NCBI GenBank assembly: GCA_007570785.1
Contig: ML660201.1
Coordinates: 36,136,090-36,200,089, forward strand
Source: Antilocapra americana
Lineage: Eukaryota; Chordata; Mammalia; Artiodactyla; Antilocapridae
DNA length: 64,000 nucleotides
Direction: 5' to 3'
This document shows positions 1 through 11,235 of this stretch, piece by piece (position 1 is the first letter of the stretch; every line of letters begins with the position of its first letter). The notes beneath the pieces were generated by a model that saw only the letters and a program-made list of their open reading frames with translations, searched no databases and was not told the origin of the DNA. A program made the translations under genes and the position numbers.

Positions 1-813
1 AGCCTTTTCAAAGAAAGAAAAGAAAAAAGAAAATCCAGCTCACCTAGGCAAGCTCATCAAGCCGTCCTAGAAATCTCTGAGCCACGTCACTGCCCTCTGT
101 CTTCGGAAGGACCTGGTTTCTAGTTGTCTAAGAAAAGTTACTAGGCACGAATCTCATCCCCAAGCTGCTATTCAGGACACACCAAATTTCTCTGATTTCT
201 TTCAGAGCAACAGAGACACTGGCAAAATTTCCATCTTCCCTGCTTTCCTTTTCAATATTCATAAATAAAAAAAGTCCAGGACTTTAAAGTTAAAGGATGG
301 TATCAAGACATCGCACCATTTTAACTCACTAAAACCAAAAACACATTAAAGTGGATATGACATGTGGAATCCTGCCTTCCCCAGCACACAGTAAGAACCT
401 GCATGACATTTTGCCATTCATTTCTACCCCCGCCATTACCAAGGGCTAAAGTGAAACACAGTTAAGAATATGAAAGGAACCTCTTAATAAAATAAGTAAT
501 GTCATTAACAAATTCTTCCCTGAAAGTAACACACAAACAGTAAGAAAATGAAGAAGTTTCTAAATCTGTTAGGATTCTCTGAGTCTTACTTTTTTATCAA
601 TTGTGTTTTGATTCAAACAAGAGCTTAATATATTCTAATACCTATAAAAAAAATTACAAACCACTTCTTACAATAATAGCCATGTTTCTCCTCCAAGGGT
701 AAAAGTAAAGTATGTAACAATTTACTGTTCATGAGAAAGAGGAGTGATTTTGATTTACCCTAGAACTAGTTTTGAGGGAGAGATCTCTCAAGTTCTGGGT
801 CTTCTTGCCTTTG
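1..813. other. Unique non-coding DNA
   Basis: AT-rich sequence without any interspersed repeat I recognise and without an open reading frame of useful length. It opens with a purine-rich A/G tract. I see nothing that supports a gene or a regulatory element. Confidence 0.5.
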
Positions 814-940
814 GTCAGGGAACTTGGGTCCTAGTTTCATCATCTATAAAATGGAAATAACAATGGACTATATCTCACTGAGTCATGGTCAGGGTTATGC
901 ACTTGCTTAGAAGGCACTTAGTAAGCTGTAACCATGACTC
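814..940 (+). repeat. MIR SINE
   Basis: The order of words follows the MIR consensus: a TTTCATCATCTATAAAATGG core, a GGTTATGC segment in the place of the usual AGGGTTGTTGTGAGG stretch, then GGCACTTAGTAAGC near the end. MIR is an ancient mammal-wide tRNA-derived SINE. The copy is strongly diverged, as expected for its age. Confidence 0.75.
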
Positions 941-1758
941 TTACTACGACTATCTGACTTTCCTTTGGGCACTCAGAGATGAATAATAGGAGGAAGAGAA
1001 AAACAGCTACACTGGACTGTTTAAGAGGCATAAAAACTTCTTACGACACGTGATTCTAAGAAATATTTATGAGAATTGGACAGGAGTATCATTTATCTCT
1101 TGCAACAAAGGCTAGAAGAGCTTGAGACAAAGAAGTCACCAAAGTAGGCTATGGAGTCAACATTCTCGGGAATTTTTATAAAAAAAAATTAGGCAAATAT
1201 TTTTACAAAATGGTTTAAGCACTAGCTGCTCTTTCAGCCCTAAAATGCTGTGAATATAAAATGCTTCATAATTCTAAACAGAGAGTAAACAGTGAAGACC
1301 CAAATGAGATTAACGAATAAACAATGTCTTTATAAGAAGGGATAATAATTTGAGGTCCTGACTTAATAAACAATGCTTACAAAATATACTGCTTTCCCAT
1401 AGGGTAGATGACCTCATATGTTTTGCTTTGCTTTGTATTAAGAAATTGATTTCTCTCTTCAGGTTGAGACATTTCCTTGATAAACACGAAAATTCACTGC
1501 CTTCCAAAGATATTAGGACTCTCCGGGTAAATTATTCATAAAGAAAAAACATAAAATTACCACAAAATAGCACTTCAGAGGCCACAAACATACCTCCGCA
1601 GGGCTGAAGATGACATTAGACTCTTAAGAAATGAGACTGAAGCCCCTTTTCTGGGAAAAGAACAAACCATTCCCTAAAGAGTTCTAAAGGGAAGGGGAGT
1701 GGTAGGTGGCAGGGCAGCAATGACAGCAAAGCCATTTCCTCAGTTTCCAAGTGATTCT
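941..1758. other. Unique non-coding DNA
   Basis: AT-rich with several A-runs. The only reading frame, on the minus strand at 1310-1507, encodes a 65-residue peptide with no recognisable motif and is probably chance. No repeat was recognised. Confidence 0.45.
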
Positions 1759-1759
1759 G

Positions 1760-1950
1760 CTTTTTAATTTTATTGTAGTATGGTAGAGTGACAATGTCAT
1801 GTTAATTTCTTATGTACAGCAAAGTAACTCTATTATACATATATGTATTCTTTTTAAATAGTCTTCTCCATTATGATTTATCACAGGATATTGAATATAC
1901 AAGGACCTTGTTGTCTATCCATCCTACATGTAAGTTTCCCTCTATCTATG
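1760..1950 (-). mobile_element. L1 LINE 3' UTR fragment, antisense
   Basis: Words such as TATGTACAGCAAAGTAACTC, TATACATATATGTATTC and TTATCACAGGATATTGAATA are the reverse complement of the 3' UTR tail of artiodactyl L1 elements. The fragment lies in minus orientation with its 3' end at the low coordinate. It is 5'-truncated, which is normal for L1 insertions. Confidence 0.75.
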
Positions 1951-2680
1951 TGATGTCATTACATAGATGCATATTAGGGAGCCTGGGGCTACATCTCCAC
2001 AGAGAGGACCCTCTCCATCTATTAAGTCATCACATCCCCCTCGTATCTGACACAGGACCCTGTGCACAGCAGGCAGTCACAGGATCAGCCAATGGAGCTG
2101 CAAGCGAATAGAAACAGACTTAGCACACGCTTCCTGAGGGTGGGAAATTAAATACCAAAAAGTAGACCCTGGGTGGGAATTTAGTATACATTCCATTGCT
2201 TTACAGAGCACATGGCGGGGTGGTCACGTACTGTCATTATCTTCTTTTACTTCTTTCTTTTCTTTTTGCCTTTTCTTTCTTTTTGATACTCATCATCCAT
2301 ACCCCAGCTCAGCAGCAGCTTCAGTTCTTTTGGGGGAGGGTATGTGCCCTTCACTGTAGGTATATAGTTAACCCAGATGAGCATGTGCCCAGTGCAGGAG
2401 CTAGAGGCAAAGAGCCAGGACACATGGACACCCTGCTCTCATGGCAGCTCTGATTCAAGAACGAGCTCCGGAAGCAGAAAAGGCAAGGCTGTACATCATT
2501 ATCCCAGACAACAGGAGCTGCACCTCCGGCCAGACTCCCAGCTCCAACGGTGCCAGCCTTCAGCATTCAGTTCCTAACCTCCCCGAATTTCTTCACTTGC
2601 AGCCCACAGCCAATGTTGATTATTTCAGTTGCCTTTCTGTTCTGTGGGCTCCTGATAACCTTGCAAAATGCTTCAATCAG
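1951..2680. other. Unique DNA with a polypyrimidine tract
   Basis: No repeat was identified. About 2238-2290 is a C/T-rich tract. A plus-strand frame at 2441-2743 gives 100 residues, but it runs into the following L1 3' UTR and has no recognisable domain, so I treat it as chance. Confidence 0.4.
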
Positions 2681-2838
2681 CAACCTAAATGCCCACTGAC
2701 AAATGAATGGATAAAGATGTGGTATGTACATACAATGGAATAGTATTCAGCCATAAAAAGGAATGGAATTGGGTCATTTGTAGAACTGTGGAAGGACCTA
2801 GAGTCTGTCACACAGAATGAAGTCAGAAAGAGAAAATG

Positions 2839-2875
<37 letters not shown>

Positions 2876-3208
2876 CTAAAGAAAAGCAACACTGAGGACC
2901 CTCTTTGAAGAGCATGAACAGAGACGCGGACATAGAAAAAGAACTTGTGGACTGTGGGGGAAGGAGAGGATGGGACAACTCAGGAGAGCAGCACTGACAT
3001 ACACACATTACCCTGTGTAAAATAGCTAGCTAACGGAAAGCTGCTGTATAGCACAGGGTGTTAAGCTCGGTGCTCTGTGATGACCTAGAAGTGTGGGAGG
3101 GAGGTTCAAAAGGATGTATGTATGCATTTAGCTGATTCACATGGTTGCACAGCAGAAACTAACACACCACTGTAAAGCAATTATAACCCCATTTTAAAAA
3201 AAACAAAC
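2681..3208 (+). mobile_element. L1 LINE 3' UTR
   Basis: Plus-oriented L1 tail: ATGCCCACTGACAAATGAAT, AGTATTCAGCCATAAAAAGG, GACCTAGAGTCTGTCACACA and GCTGTATAGCACAGGGTG occur in consensus order. It ends at the AACTAACAC / TGTAAAGCAATTAT motif and an A-rich tail near 3208. A TA dinucleotide tract of about 30 bp (2841-2871) lies in the middle where ruminant L1 tails often differ. Short frames inside are repeat-derived. Confidence 0.88.
2841..2871. repeat. (TA)n microsatellite
   Basis: Uninterrupted TA dinucleotides inside the L1 3' UTR. It is likely polymorphic between individuals. Confidence 0.9.
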
Positions 3209-3349
3209 ACTTCAATCAACATACACTGCCCAGAGGTGGGGTCTTCTGTTCACAAATCAGCAAAACATAGACTCCAAAAAATCAAAGAAATCCTTGCAAA
3301 GGAAAACACAGTGATCTATCGACCAGATTGAGATCCAAGTACCACTAAC

Positions 3350-3545
3350 GGGCTCCCCTGGTAGCTCAGCTGGTAAAGAATCCGCCTGCAGTGCAGGAGA
3401 CTCCAGTTCGATTCCTGGGTCGGGAAGATCTGCTGGAGAAGAGAACAGCTCCCCACTCCAGTATTCTGGCCTGGAGAATTCCATGGACTGTATAGACCAT
3501 GGGATCGCAAAGAGTCAGACACAATTGGGCTACTTTCACTTTCAC
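3350..3545 (+). mobile_element. BovA2-type SINE
   Basis: Starts with a tRNA-like head (GGGCTCCCCTGGTAGCTCAG) with a B-box-like GTTCGATTCCTGGG. The Bov-B-derived body follows (CCACTCCAGTATTCTGGCCT, TCGCAAAGAGTCAGACACAA). BovA SINEs are transcribed by RNA polymerase III and mobilised by Bov-B; only ruminants carry them. Near full length, moderately diverged. Confidence 0.93.
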
Positions 3546-3582
3546 CAGTAATGAAAATGTCAAAACAACAGTGGCTGAACAA

Positions 3583-3682
3583 GCTGCTGCTGCTCAGTTG
3601 CTCAGTTGTATCTGATTCTTTGCGAATCCATGGACTGTAGCCCACCAGGCTCCTTTGCCCATGCAATTTTCCAAGCAAGGCT
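3583..3682 (-). mobile_element. BovA SINE fragment, antisense
   Basis: Reverse complement of the 3' half of BovA: GCTCAGTTGTATCTGATTC, CATGGACTGTAGCCCACCAG, then CAATTTTCCAAGCAAGGCT. Together with the plus-strand copy ending about 40 bp upstream it forms an inverted SINE pair. The tRNA-like head is missing. Confidence 0.85.
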
Positions 3683-4732
3683 AAACAAGCTAGGGTGACT
3701 ACTGTCTACCATTAATGGCCTGCAGGGTGGTCTGGAGATGAGGCGGCACTCCATAGTAAAAGGGTTCCTCTGAATAAATTAGAAAAAAGGTACCCCTCCA
3801 GGTGAAAGTAGTCCTGTAGGTACATAGATTGTTAAGCACATGATCTTTTTGTGGAAAAGAGAAGGCCCAACCTTTCTCCATGTAGACTCCTTGAGAAGCA
3901 GAGCCTGGACTGAACTTCTGTCCCTTCATCAACTTCTCAGCCAGATGCCCTTCTGCTTCTACCTTGTGACTCTGCCTGAAATACCAACCTCAAGGTCCTA
4001 GGAAACTGCTCAAGATCCAGCCATCACGTCCACATTCAGGCCAACAGCAAAGAAGATATTAAGGACTTGCCTCTTTCCCTTTAAGGGAACTTTCTGGAAA
4101 CTGCATGCTATTTCCACTTATATTCAAATAAAGTAAAATTAAAATCACACCTAACTACCACAGCAGAAGCCTGGTCTTTACTCCATGTAGCTTTGTGTTC
4201 ACTGAGAAAAACACAGTTCTATTTCTGAGAAAGCAGACAATCAGCAATCTCTAGACCACTATCAAAGTTCAAAAGGCAGACTGTGGCCTCTCCTTGAGGT
4301 TTTCAGAAGTGTAACACCATTCATGTGGAGCTCTTACTTTCAAACACCACAAAGAACTTACTGGAAAGGATTTTACAGAGCATTCAGTTCAAATCTCTCA
4401 TTTGAATATTAATGTTTCATAACACATACCACTTTTCAGAGATATATAATGCTGTATTTTAAAAATACGGCATTATCATTCATTTGTAACCTACCAATCC
4501 TTTGTTAATTATTACAACAAATGCTTTAATGCCTTTTTAACATTTAAATCACCCGTGCAATTAGCACAATGTCTAATAACAAAGGGAAATGGGCACATAA
4601 CTTTTGCAAGGCATTTAATAAGAGCGTAGATGCCTCATTACCACATAATAGATAAGGTGACCACCTTCTACGAACCAAAAACTGGGACACTGTCTGCCAC
4701 ACACAGAAATGATTCTTAGTACTGCTGAATGG
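3683..4732. other. Unique non-coding DNA
   Basis: No recent repeat was recognised. A fragment near 4645-4700 (AAGGTGACCACC, then AAACTGGGACAC) faintly resembles the terminal part of an ancient MITE like the one at 49.7 kb, but it is too short to call. No coding evidence. Confidence 0.4.
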
Positions 4733-4734
4733 CG

Positions 4735-4830
4735 ACACACTCCAGTATTCTGACCTGAGGAAGTCTGGAGGGGCTACACTCCATGGGGTGGGAAAGAGTC
4801 AGACACAACTGAGTGACTAATACACTTTCA
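4735..4830 (+). mobile_element. BovA SINE 3' fragment
   Basis: Only the second half of BovA is present: ACTCCAGTATTCTGACCTG, CTACACTCCATGGGGTGGG, AGTCAGACACAACTGAGTGA. The tRNA-like head is absent, so this is a 5'-truncated copy. Confidence 0.85.
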
Positions 4831-4881
4831 TTACTAATTTCTAGAAAACTCATACCACAATAAATTGGAGGAAGAGATGAG

Positions 4882-4961
4882 AATTGTAATCACCTGAATA
4901 TAGGCTCCATGGGGGAGGGGAAAATTGTAATCACCTGAATATAGGCTCCATGGGGGAGGGT
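4882..4961. repeat. 41-bp tandem duplication
   Basis: Two nearly identical copies of a block that begins AATTGTAATCACCTGAATAT and ends in CCATGGGGGAGGG lie head to tail (4882-4920 and 4923-4960) with a period of 41 bp. The near identity implies a recent local duplication. No repeat family explains it. Confidence 0.95.
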
Positions 4962-5365
4962 TAGTCATCTCTCTCACTCTTTCCAGTATCTGCCCCAGCC
5001 TGGAAAAATGCCTGATACCCACAGAGAGTCAAAAATATTTGTTGCTTCAAAGGATCTGTCAAAATTCTGATAAGAACTTAAAGATCCGAAACCCAAAGAT
5101 AGGCATTCTAGAAATTTGCAAGACACCAGAAAATCAAAACAATAAAATATATCATGAAAGGAACGGATCTGTGGTGCCAGACAGGAATTCCTCAAGTTGG
5201 TGTAAGACTGTAGATACACTGGCCTCAAACCCCACAACATCAGAAAACATGACTCATCTAATTTCTCAATAAATTGTCAACACACAACCAACTCTAATGT
5301 CATATGCTGAAGCATATGACTTCCCTAGCATTTCTTTTAGTTTTGCTACATATGTAAGTATGCAT
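4962..5365. other. Unique DNA, possible MIR/L2 tail
   Basis: A stretch around 4985-5050 (AATGCCTGATACC, AAAAATATTTGTTG) is weakly reminiscent of the shared 3' tail of MIR/L2 elements, but I would not defend it. The rest shows nothing recognisable. Confidence 0.3.
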
Positions 5366-5540
5366 GGGCTTCCCCAGTGGTTCAGACAGTACATAATCTG
5401 CCTGCAACGCAGAAGATATGGATTTAACCCCTGAGTTGGTAAGTTCCCCTGTAGAAAGGAAGGGCAACCCACTCTAGTATTCTGGCCTGGGCTACAGTCC
5501 ATGGGGTTGCAAAGAACCAAACATGCCTGAGGGGCTAGTT
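5366..5540 (+). mobile_element. BovA2-type SINE
   Basis: GGGCTTCCCCAGTGGTTCAG head, then GGGCAACCCACTCTAGTATT and CTACAGTCCATGGGGTTGCA. A deletion removes most of the segment between GTATTCTGGCCTGG and GCTACAGTCC. The tail is degraded. Confidence 0.9.
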
Positions 5541-5639
5541 ATCTGTAAGTACGCATACACAAAACCAGGCATCATTTTGGGTAGGAAAGGAAAAAGAAAA
5601 GATGTTTAGAGATGTAACAATTCTCTAGTGTTAACCTTG

Positions 5640-6130
5640 AAAAAGAAAAATCTTTTAAAAGCAATTGTGTTGGGTTGCACCCCGCAGGCCTACAAGTCCT
5701 ACGCTAGCCCAGCTTCAAGATCAAAGAAAAGAGCCCAGAGTCAGCAACAGCAACATAAGGAGTTAAATGAATGTGAGAGCTTACCTGTCTAAGAGACACC
5801 TCACCTCATGCAAGACAGCAGCGGAAACATAGCGGCAGTCTTCTCTCCCGGAGGGATGGACGAGGAGGCTGGATTACCAGTTATAAGGGAATTGACACTG
5901 ACTTCAGGTGGGCTCATTAGTTACCAGGGAAACCAGTAAGGAAGCGTGCAGCTCACCACCCCTTTGATAAGAACAATCACCAGCTGGGGCCTGCAGCAGG
6001 TACCCAGGAAGGTCAGTCAGGTATGTGAGACAGAGGTGAAGCACTGGGTGGGCCACGGATGGACAGAGAGCAAGAGAACAGCCATCATGAGTGGCCTGAC
6101 CATACAAACAGTGACAACATATTCACATCT
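5640..6130. other. GC-richer unique segment, ERV origin possible
   Basis: This block is GC-richer than its flanks and starts around TGTGTTGGGTTGCACCCCG. The composition and words such as CCCGCAGGCC and GGGAAACCAGTAAGG made me consider an endogenous-retrovirus-derived fragment, but I cannot place it in a family. Small frames occur on both strands without recognisable domains. Confidence 0.25.
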
Positions 6131-6426
6131 GTAAACTGTGAGGGTATGGTGTATTTTCTCTTAGTAAAGAGTTTTCCATAATTCAAAGTTTTAAAAATAA
6201 TTATGACAGTTAAGGTGGTCACAGAAGCTATTTCTAAGAAAAGGATAATACTAACAACATTTTGCCAAAAGGGCCCTTTTAACCCCCAGAACAACATTTT
6301 TCTAAGCTGAAAGAGATAAGAAAGGATTCTCATGTGGTAGCCATGATAGAGGGTGAATGCAGGGGAGGAAGCCGTATCGTAAACAAGAGTCTAAATTATT
6401 TGTGGAAGTTCCTTCTTACATCTTAT

Positions 6427-6536
6427 ATTTGGCCGCGCCCCGTGGCTTGAGATCATAGTTCCCTGACCAATGATCGAACCAATGTCTTCAGCAGTGAAAG
6501 CACAGAGCCCTAACTACTTGACAACCAGGGAAGTCC
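6427..6536 (-). mobile_element. CHR-family SINE (short form), antisense
   Basis: Reverse complement of a cetartiodactyl tRNA-Glu-derived SINE: TTGGCCGCGCCCCGTGGCTT at the 3' side, a TTCCCTGACCAATGATCGAA B-box region, and CCAGGGAAGTCC as the head. The order is that of the short CHR form (CHR-2-like). Confidence 0.85.
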
Positions 6537-6959
6537 TTCCTTACTTTTAAAGTGACAACACTATCATCTAACTTCATAGCATTATTATAAAAGTTCTGTA
6601 CAGACCTTAGCAAATAGTAAATTATCAGTTAACTGATACCAGTTATCACTTAAACAACAGACGTTTAAATATATCTTCAACAATATTTATGACGAAATGA
6701 ATGAAAAGGTTGAAGTTCTGAAACTCCATCTCCACTTTCAGACAGCTGTTGCCAACATAGGTTAAATTTCTTCCTCATCAACACAGAAGCCTTCTTTGCT
6801 GAATGCACATTTTGTCAGTCTACAAGCCTAGGGCCCTAATTTGGAGGGGCTGCAACTGTGAATAATTGGGCTGAGACCCTCTCAGTTCCACAGCCGATAT
6901 CCCTAATTCCACTCCATCCCCCTTGCTCAGCGCTTCTGGTGTGCCCCCAGGCCCAGCAG

Positions 6960-7108
6960 AGTCCAACCCCTAGAAAAACTGTCAGAATCCCACTTCTGTG
7001 GTCCCACTGCAGACCTCAGGGATAGGCCCAGAAATCTGGGTTAGAACTCACCCCACACCCGCCACATGTTTCTGACCCGTGCTAATATTTGAGAACCACT
7101 GGCCTAGC
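6960..7108 (+). mobile_element. hAT-Charlie-type DNA transposon remnant
   Basis: Ends in TTTGAGAACCACTGGCCTAG, the terminal motif common to several non-autonomous hAT-Charlie families in mammals. Preceding words (AGAAATCTGGGTTAGAAC) match the internal part of such elements loosely. The upstream limit is uncertain. Confidence 0.55.
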
Positions 7109-7424
7109 CAACTTCCCCACTTGAGTTAAAGTATTTCTTTTCAGTCTTAGGTAGTAGTTAAGGACTAATAGTCAAGAGAAGAAATTGCAAAATTTTCATG
7201 CAAAGGGCTAAATATTAAACATCTTAGACTCTATGGGGCAAGAGGCAAAATCAAGACAATGTAGGCATTTATTTAATCCCTTAAAATGCAACCATTTAAA
7301 AATATAAAGCCCATTCCTAGCTGGGGGGCTGTACAAAAGCAGGTGGTGCGTCACATTTGTTGATCCCTGGTCAGGAACTGGAATTAGGCGGACTTTCATC
7401 ACATGCCTTTGTCTGGCTTACCCC

Positions 7425-7545
7425 TGACTAACTGTATCCGCAGCATACGGGCTGCTTCCTGTCTGCCTCGGTGGGCTCATCTGCAAAGTGGGGAACACAG
7501 CGGCTCTGACTCCGTCAAGCTGCAGGAAAGAGTAAAACACTGAAT
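7425..7545 (+). repeat. MIR SINE
   Basis: CTGACTAACTGTATC, then TGGGCTCATCTGCAAAGTGG and GAGTAAAACACTGAATGG follow the MIR order around its TTTCCTCATCTGTAAAATGG core. Diverged, moderate confidence. Confidence 0.6.
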
Positions 7546-8254
7546 GGAAACAAGAACAGCCCAGTCATCCACTGGTTTCTTGAGGAAATAACCAACCTTC
7601 TATTTTGTTTTTACTATGGTCTCACCAAGGGTGTTTACTTCCTCAGACAGATTTAGAATCCAAACTGGCCAGACTTTGTGACACTTGCTAAAATTATCAC
7701 AAAGTATGATTTTTATTCTTAGAGCAAGGCCCTCAAAGGCAATTCAGAAGTAACCACATGAAAAATACCATGTTTCCAAAACATTTTAAGAAACCCAGAC
7801 TGGTTTCTGTTGCGAATTAAACTTAACATACTGCTCCATTTAATTAAGAGCCAACTCATTAGGAAAGATCCAACAAAACAGGATTTTGGTGAATTAACGA
7901 TCTACCTGTTGGGGTGTGAAATTGTCGCTTGGGATCCACAGCCACTCCTGGGGCAGCAGGGGCGGGGAGCAGGGGGGCAGTCACTGCTCAAGTGATGACC
8001 TAACCACAACACTCGCTGCATTCTTACACATCAACATTCAAGTCACCACACCACAGAGACTCGGTATTTTAACAAACCTTGATCACCATTTGACTAGAAC
8101 ATGGAGAAAGGAGCATGGTCTTCTCAGTCATTGCTGATGGAAGTAACATAAGGTGACACAGCATTTCAGAGGAGGTATAATACACATTAAAAAATAAAAA
8201 ATATCCTGTAATAACAGCTCATCTTCTGTATGTTTAACCATAGATAAAAATACA
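7546..8254. other. Unique non-coding DNA
   Basis: No repeat or gene was recognised. Two overlapping short plus-strand frames (7810-7995 and 7916-8137) carry no identifiable motif. Confidence 0.4.
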
Positions 8255-8640
8255 CAGGTGCACAAAGATGCACATACTAAGTCAATCTTTTACTGCACCA
8301 TTATTTGTAGCATACAACTCTGAACAGCTATGTGCTCTATAAATATCTACACTGAAGAATAAAATGCGACAGTTAAGAAAGATGTGGACACTATTTACAG
8401 AACGATCTCTGTAATTTCCAATATATTAAGTGGAGGAAAAACACATATTGTCTAACAATATATACATACACAATTATACATTTACAATTATACATATTTA
8501 ATTTATGTAATATGAAAATTAGATATTTTCCAAATGCAAAAGCACAGTGTATGCACAAAACTCACTTTCATTTTTCAGAAGTGTCTGGAATTAGGAGGGG
8601 CTGGGCAAGTGTATTTGTCTATTGTTAGTATTCTTTAAAC
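8255..8640 (+). mobile_element. Old L1 (L1M-type) 3' UTR
   Basis: GCACAAAGATGCACATACTA, CTGCACCATTATTTGTAGCA, and a region corresponding to AAAAAGAATGAGGTAGATCT in eutherian L1M tails appear in order, followed by TTTTCAGAAGTGTCTGGAAT. It is strongly diverged and 5'-truncated, older than the bovine-specific L1 copies. Confidence 0.65.
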
Positions 8641-8734
8641 TGGAAAATATTCAGAGATCACTTTTTTAACTAAAAAAAAAAAATCAAAATGCTAATACTC
8701 TGGTAAAAGTAAAAAGATAAAAATAAAAGAAAGC

Positions 8735-8842
8735 GGATGTTCCCTGCAGGTCTAGTGGTTAAGACTCCATCTCCCCAGAGAGCCAGGGTTCAATCCCTGG
8801 TTTGAAAACTAAGATCCCACATGCCATGCAAATAGCCAAAAA
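8735..8842 (+). mobile_element. CHR-family SINE (short form)
   Basis: GTTCCCTGCAGGTCTAGTGG head, GGGTTCAATCCCTGGTT B box and AACTAAGATCCCACATGCCA follow the short CHR consensus. An A-rich tail (AAAACAAAGAAAGAAAAATC) follows. Confidence 0.85.
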
Positions 8843-10675
8843 CAAAGAAAGAAAAATCAAAGAAAGAAACTGAATTTACATTGTTTCTATGCTCATTATC
8901 CAAAGCAATAAATCAGGGTCTTCCATTGCTTATAGCTTTAGAGATTCCACATCACTACATTTTGTCTAATCACGATTAAAAAAAAAAAACAAAAAAACAG
9001 GTCAGGGCCTTGGTTAGGATTGCAGAGGTAGTTCCTACTAGCCATTTGTTCAAGGGGTCAGCCTGCAGCTGCATTCTGAGCATTCTCCCAGGTATTTTTT
9101 AAAATGGATTTTTTTAATCATAGGTACCCCAAAGTCTAAAAGTTCTCCTCTAGGCCTCAGTGCCCAAAGCATTTCAGAATGTGAACAGGCTGCAAGCACT
9201 GAATCTTGACTGCATTAGGCTTTCAAATCAGCCATCCCTCTCCAGACCTGGGTGGGGAGGACACCAGGGGACTCACTCCCTGACAACACACCTGTCCCGA
9301 GGGTACATACAAACAATGAGAAATGAAAGGCAGAGAGACTTGCAACATCGGGATGCAGAGGGATGCTTGTGTACTGCTACAATTTTGCCAGGACAGCTCC
9401 AGAAAGGGCAAAAGACAAGGGCAGAGAGGGGAGGGCAGGGAAAATGAGAGATGAATGCCCTGACCCGGGCTGGCTCCAGTACACAGGGTGCCACACAGCC
9501 TCTGCTCAACCACCAGTCATCACCAAGACTGGCAAATAAAATACACCAAGAATCGTTAATAAACTGGTCCCCCCTTGAGGCAGTAAAAGAAATGGAGCAG
9601 TCTATAATGACATCTTTACCTGGCCGAGGTGGAGGAAGAAAAAATTAGGACCACTGCCCACGTTCCATAATCCTGTATTTGTTCAACATAAACAACTTCT
9701 TTTTATTCTATGCTCATGTTCCTCCTACTTGCTTGGTGACAAAACATGTTCTTCCTTTGTGCAACGCTGATGACAATACATGGTAACTTTTTTTTTCCTT
9801 TAAACATTTCTTACTGAATAATCTTAAAAACTAGTTACTTTACAACAGTCCTTCAATTTTACCTTAAACTGGGCCACAAAATCCAAAACCAGAAACCAAA
9901 TAATATCCTTGAACAAAGGGCGATTAAAGAAAGAAGCTGAATCTACTCATGCATTTTAGAACATCTGACTCCATCCCCTTCAACAACCAAAACCCATCAG
10001 AATCTGCTATTTCACTCCTGAGTTTCCAAGCGCTTTCTCAGCAGTGTCATTTCCACCTATTCTTCACACCCATTCACAGGCATCCTCACCAACTCCAAGC
10101 CCCAGGTGCCCCAGACACTTTGATACCTCTGGGGTGTGTGGTGGTTAACACTGCTTGTGTCTCAGCCACCCCCAAGTCCTGGCTGTGGTATCACCTAAGC
10201 TCACCCGCTGTCTGTCACCTGTGCCCACATCCCCCAACAGGTTAGTGCTCTCAGCAAGTAGCCTGGCTCTATCGTGACTTAGGAGGTCTGTTCTGAGCCA
10301 GGACAAGAACAAGCCCCGTCTGCAGGATGCTGAGGAGGCTGGGCTGCAAATGGGCAGGTCGCGGAAACCATCACATTACACATGGCAGCCAGGGGCAAGC
10401 ACCAGGCAATACCTACTGTTCTCCAAGAGGCAGGCAGGTACTCATCCCACCTGAATGGATGCGGCTCATCTCATAAAGCGCATCAATAATTCAGCCAGCG
10501 GGGTACAAACAGACTTTTGTTACCTAGGCTCTGTTAGCATTTTGTTTTTGTTTCCATCAAGAGGGCATCAGGGAAGGAATTACGACTTATTCAAAGGAGT
10601 TTTTCCTTTAAAGAAAGTGTCACCAATAATTTTTCCAAAGCACTGAGAAAACTGAATTTAACAGAAGACTTTGTG
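8843..10675. other. Unique non-coding DNA, 1.8 kb
   Basis: No interspersed repeat was recognised apart from A- and T-runs near 8970 and 9790. The segments 9160-9650 and 9950-10450 are GC-richer than the flanks and hold overlapping short frames on both strands (up to 98 codons). None has a recognisable domain or codon signature. They may be slowly evolving non-coding sequence. Confidence 0.4.
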
Positions 10676-10887
10676 TTGTTGTTGTTTAATCACTAAGTCA
10701 CGTCCAACTCTTTGTGACCCCAAGGTCTGTATCTTGCCAGGCTCTTCTGTCCATAGGATTTCCCAGGCAAGAATATTGGAGTGGGTTGCCGTTTCCTTCT
10801 CCAGGGGATCTTCCCAACACAGGGATTGAACCCACATCTCCTGTATTGCAGGTGGATTCTTTTCTGCTGAGCCACCTGGGAAGCCCA
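10676..10887 (-). mobile_element. BovA2-type SINE, antisense
   Basis: Full reverse complement of BovA2: TAATCACTAAGTCACGTCCA at the 3' end, GGCAAGAATATTGGAGTGGG, GGGATTGAACCCACATCTCC over the B box, and GAGCCACCTGGGAAGCCC as the head. A GTTGTTGTT run marks the reversed tail. Confidence 0.94.
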
Positions 10888-10929
10888 TAAGGGAAGACTA
10901 GCCCATAAGGAAAGGAGTGAGGAAAGCTG

Positions 10930-11066
10930 AAAATGCCTAAAGACATTTTTTGGTTTCTACAAACGAAGGAACCTAGTGAGTAGAGGCCAAGGATGCTGCT
11001 AATCATCCTAAAATGTGCAGGACAGCGGCTCCAAAACAACGATATGGTCCAGAGTGTCACACTACT
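10930..11066 (+). mobile_element. MER5A-like hAT-Charlie MITE
   Basis: GTAGAGGCCAAGGATGCTGC, CATCCTAAAATGTGCAGGAC and AACGATATGGTCCAGAGTG match MER5A, a short non-autonomous hAT element of eutherian age. The terminal GTTGAGAAACCCTG is not preserved. Confidence 0.8.
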
Positions 11067-11119
11067 AAGGGGGGGGGTCCCCCAGCATGGACTTGTGTAA
11101 AGCCTCGACCATCCTCTAC

Positions 11120-11235
11120 TCTTGAACAGACTAACAAACCGAGGCACAGACGGGGTTAAATGACTGGCCCGTGTAGATCACAGATGTCAGTCTAACCTCC
11201 AGAACCTGTGCTCCTGACTATGGCACTGCCTGACC
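11120..11235 (-). repeat. MIR SINE, antisense
   Basis: Reads as the reverse complement of MIR: AACCGAGGCACAGACGGGGT, AAATGACTGGCCC, then AACCTGTGCTCCTGACTATG. The internal word order is clear. Confidence 0.8.

Noticed and set aside
2441..2743. 100-codon plus-strand frame as a possible small gene
   Set aside because: The frame runs into an L1 3' UTR, has no recognisable domain, and overlaps frames of similar length on the other strand and in other phases.
3350..3420. tRNA gene, suggested by tRNA-like A and B box words
   Set aside because: This and similar places are the tRNA-derived heads of BovA and CHR SINEs. None keeps a full cloverleaf with matched acceptor ends.
9949..10245. 98-codon Pro/Ser/His-rich frame as an exon
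   Set aside because: There is no recognisable domain and no convincing splice sites. Proline- and serine-rich composition follows from the C-rich DNA.
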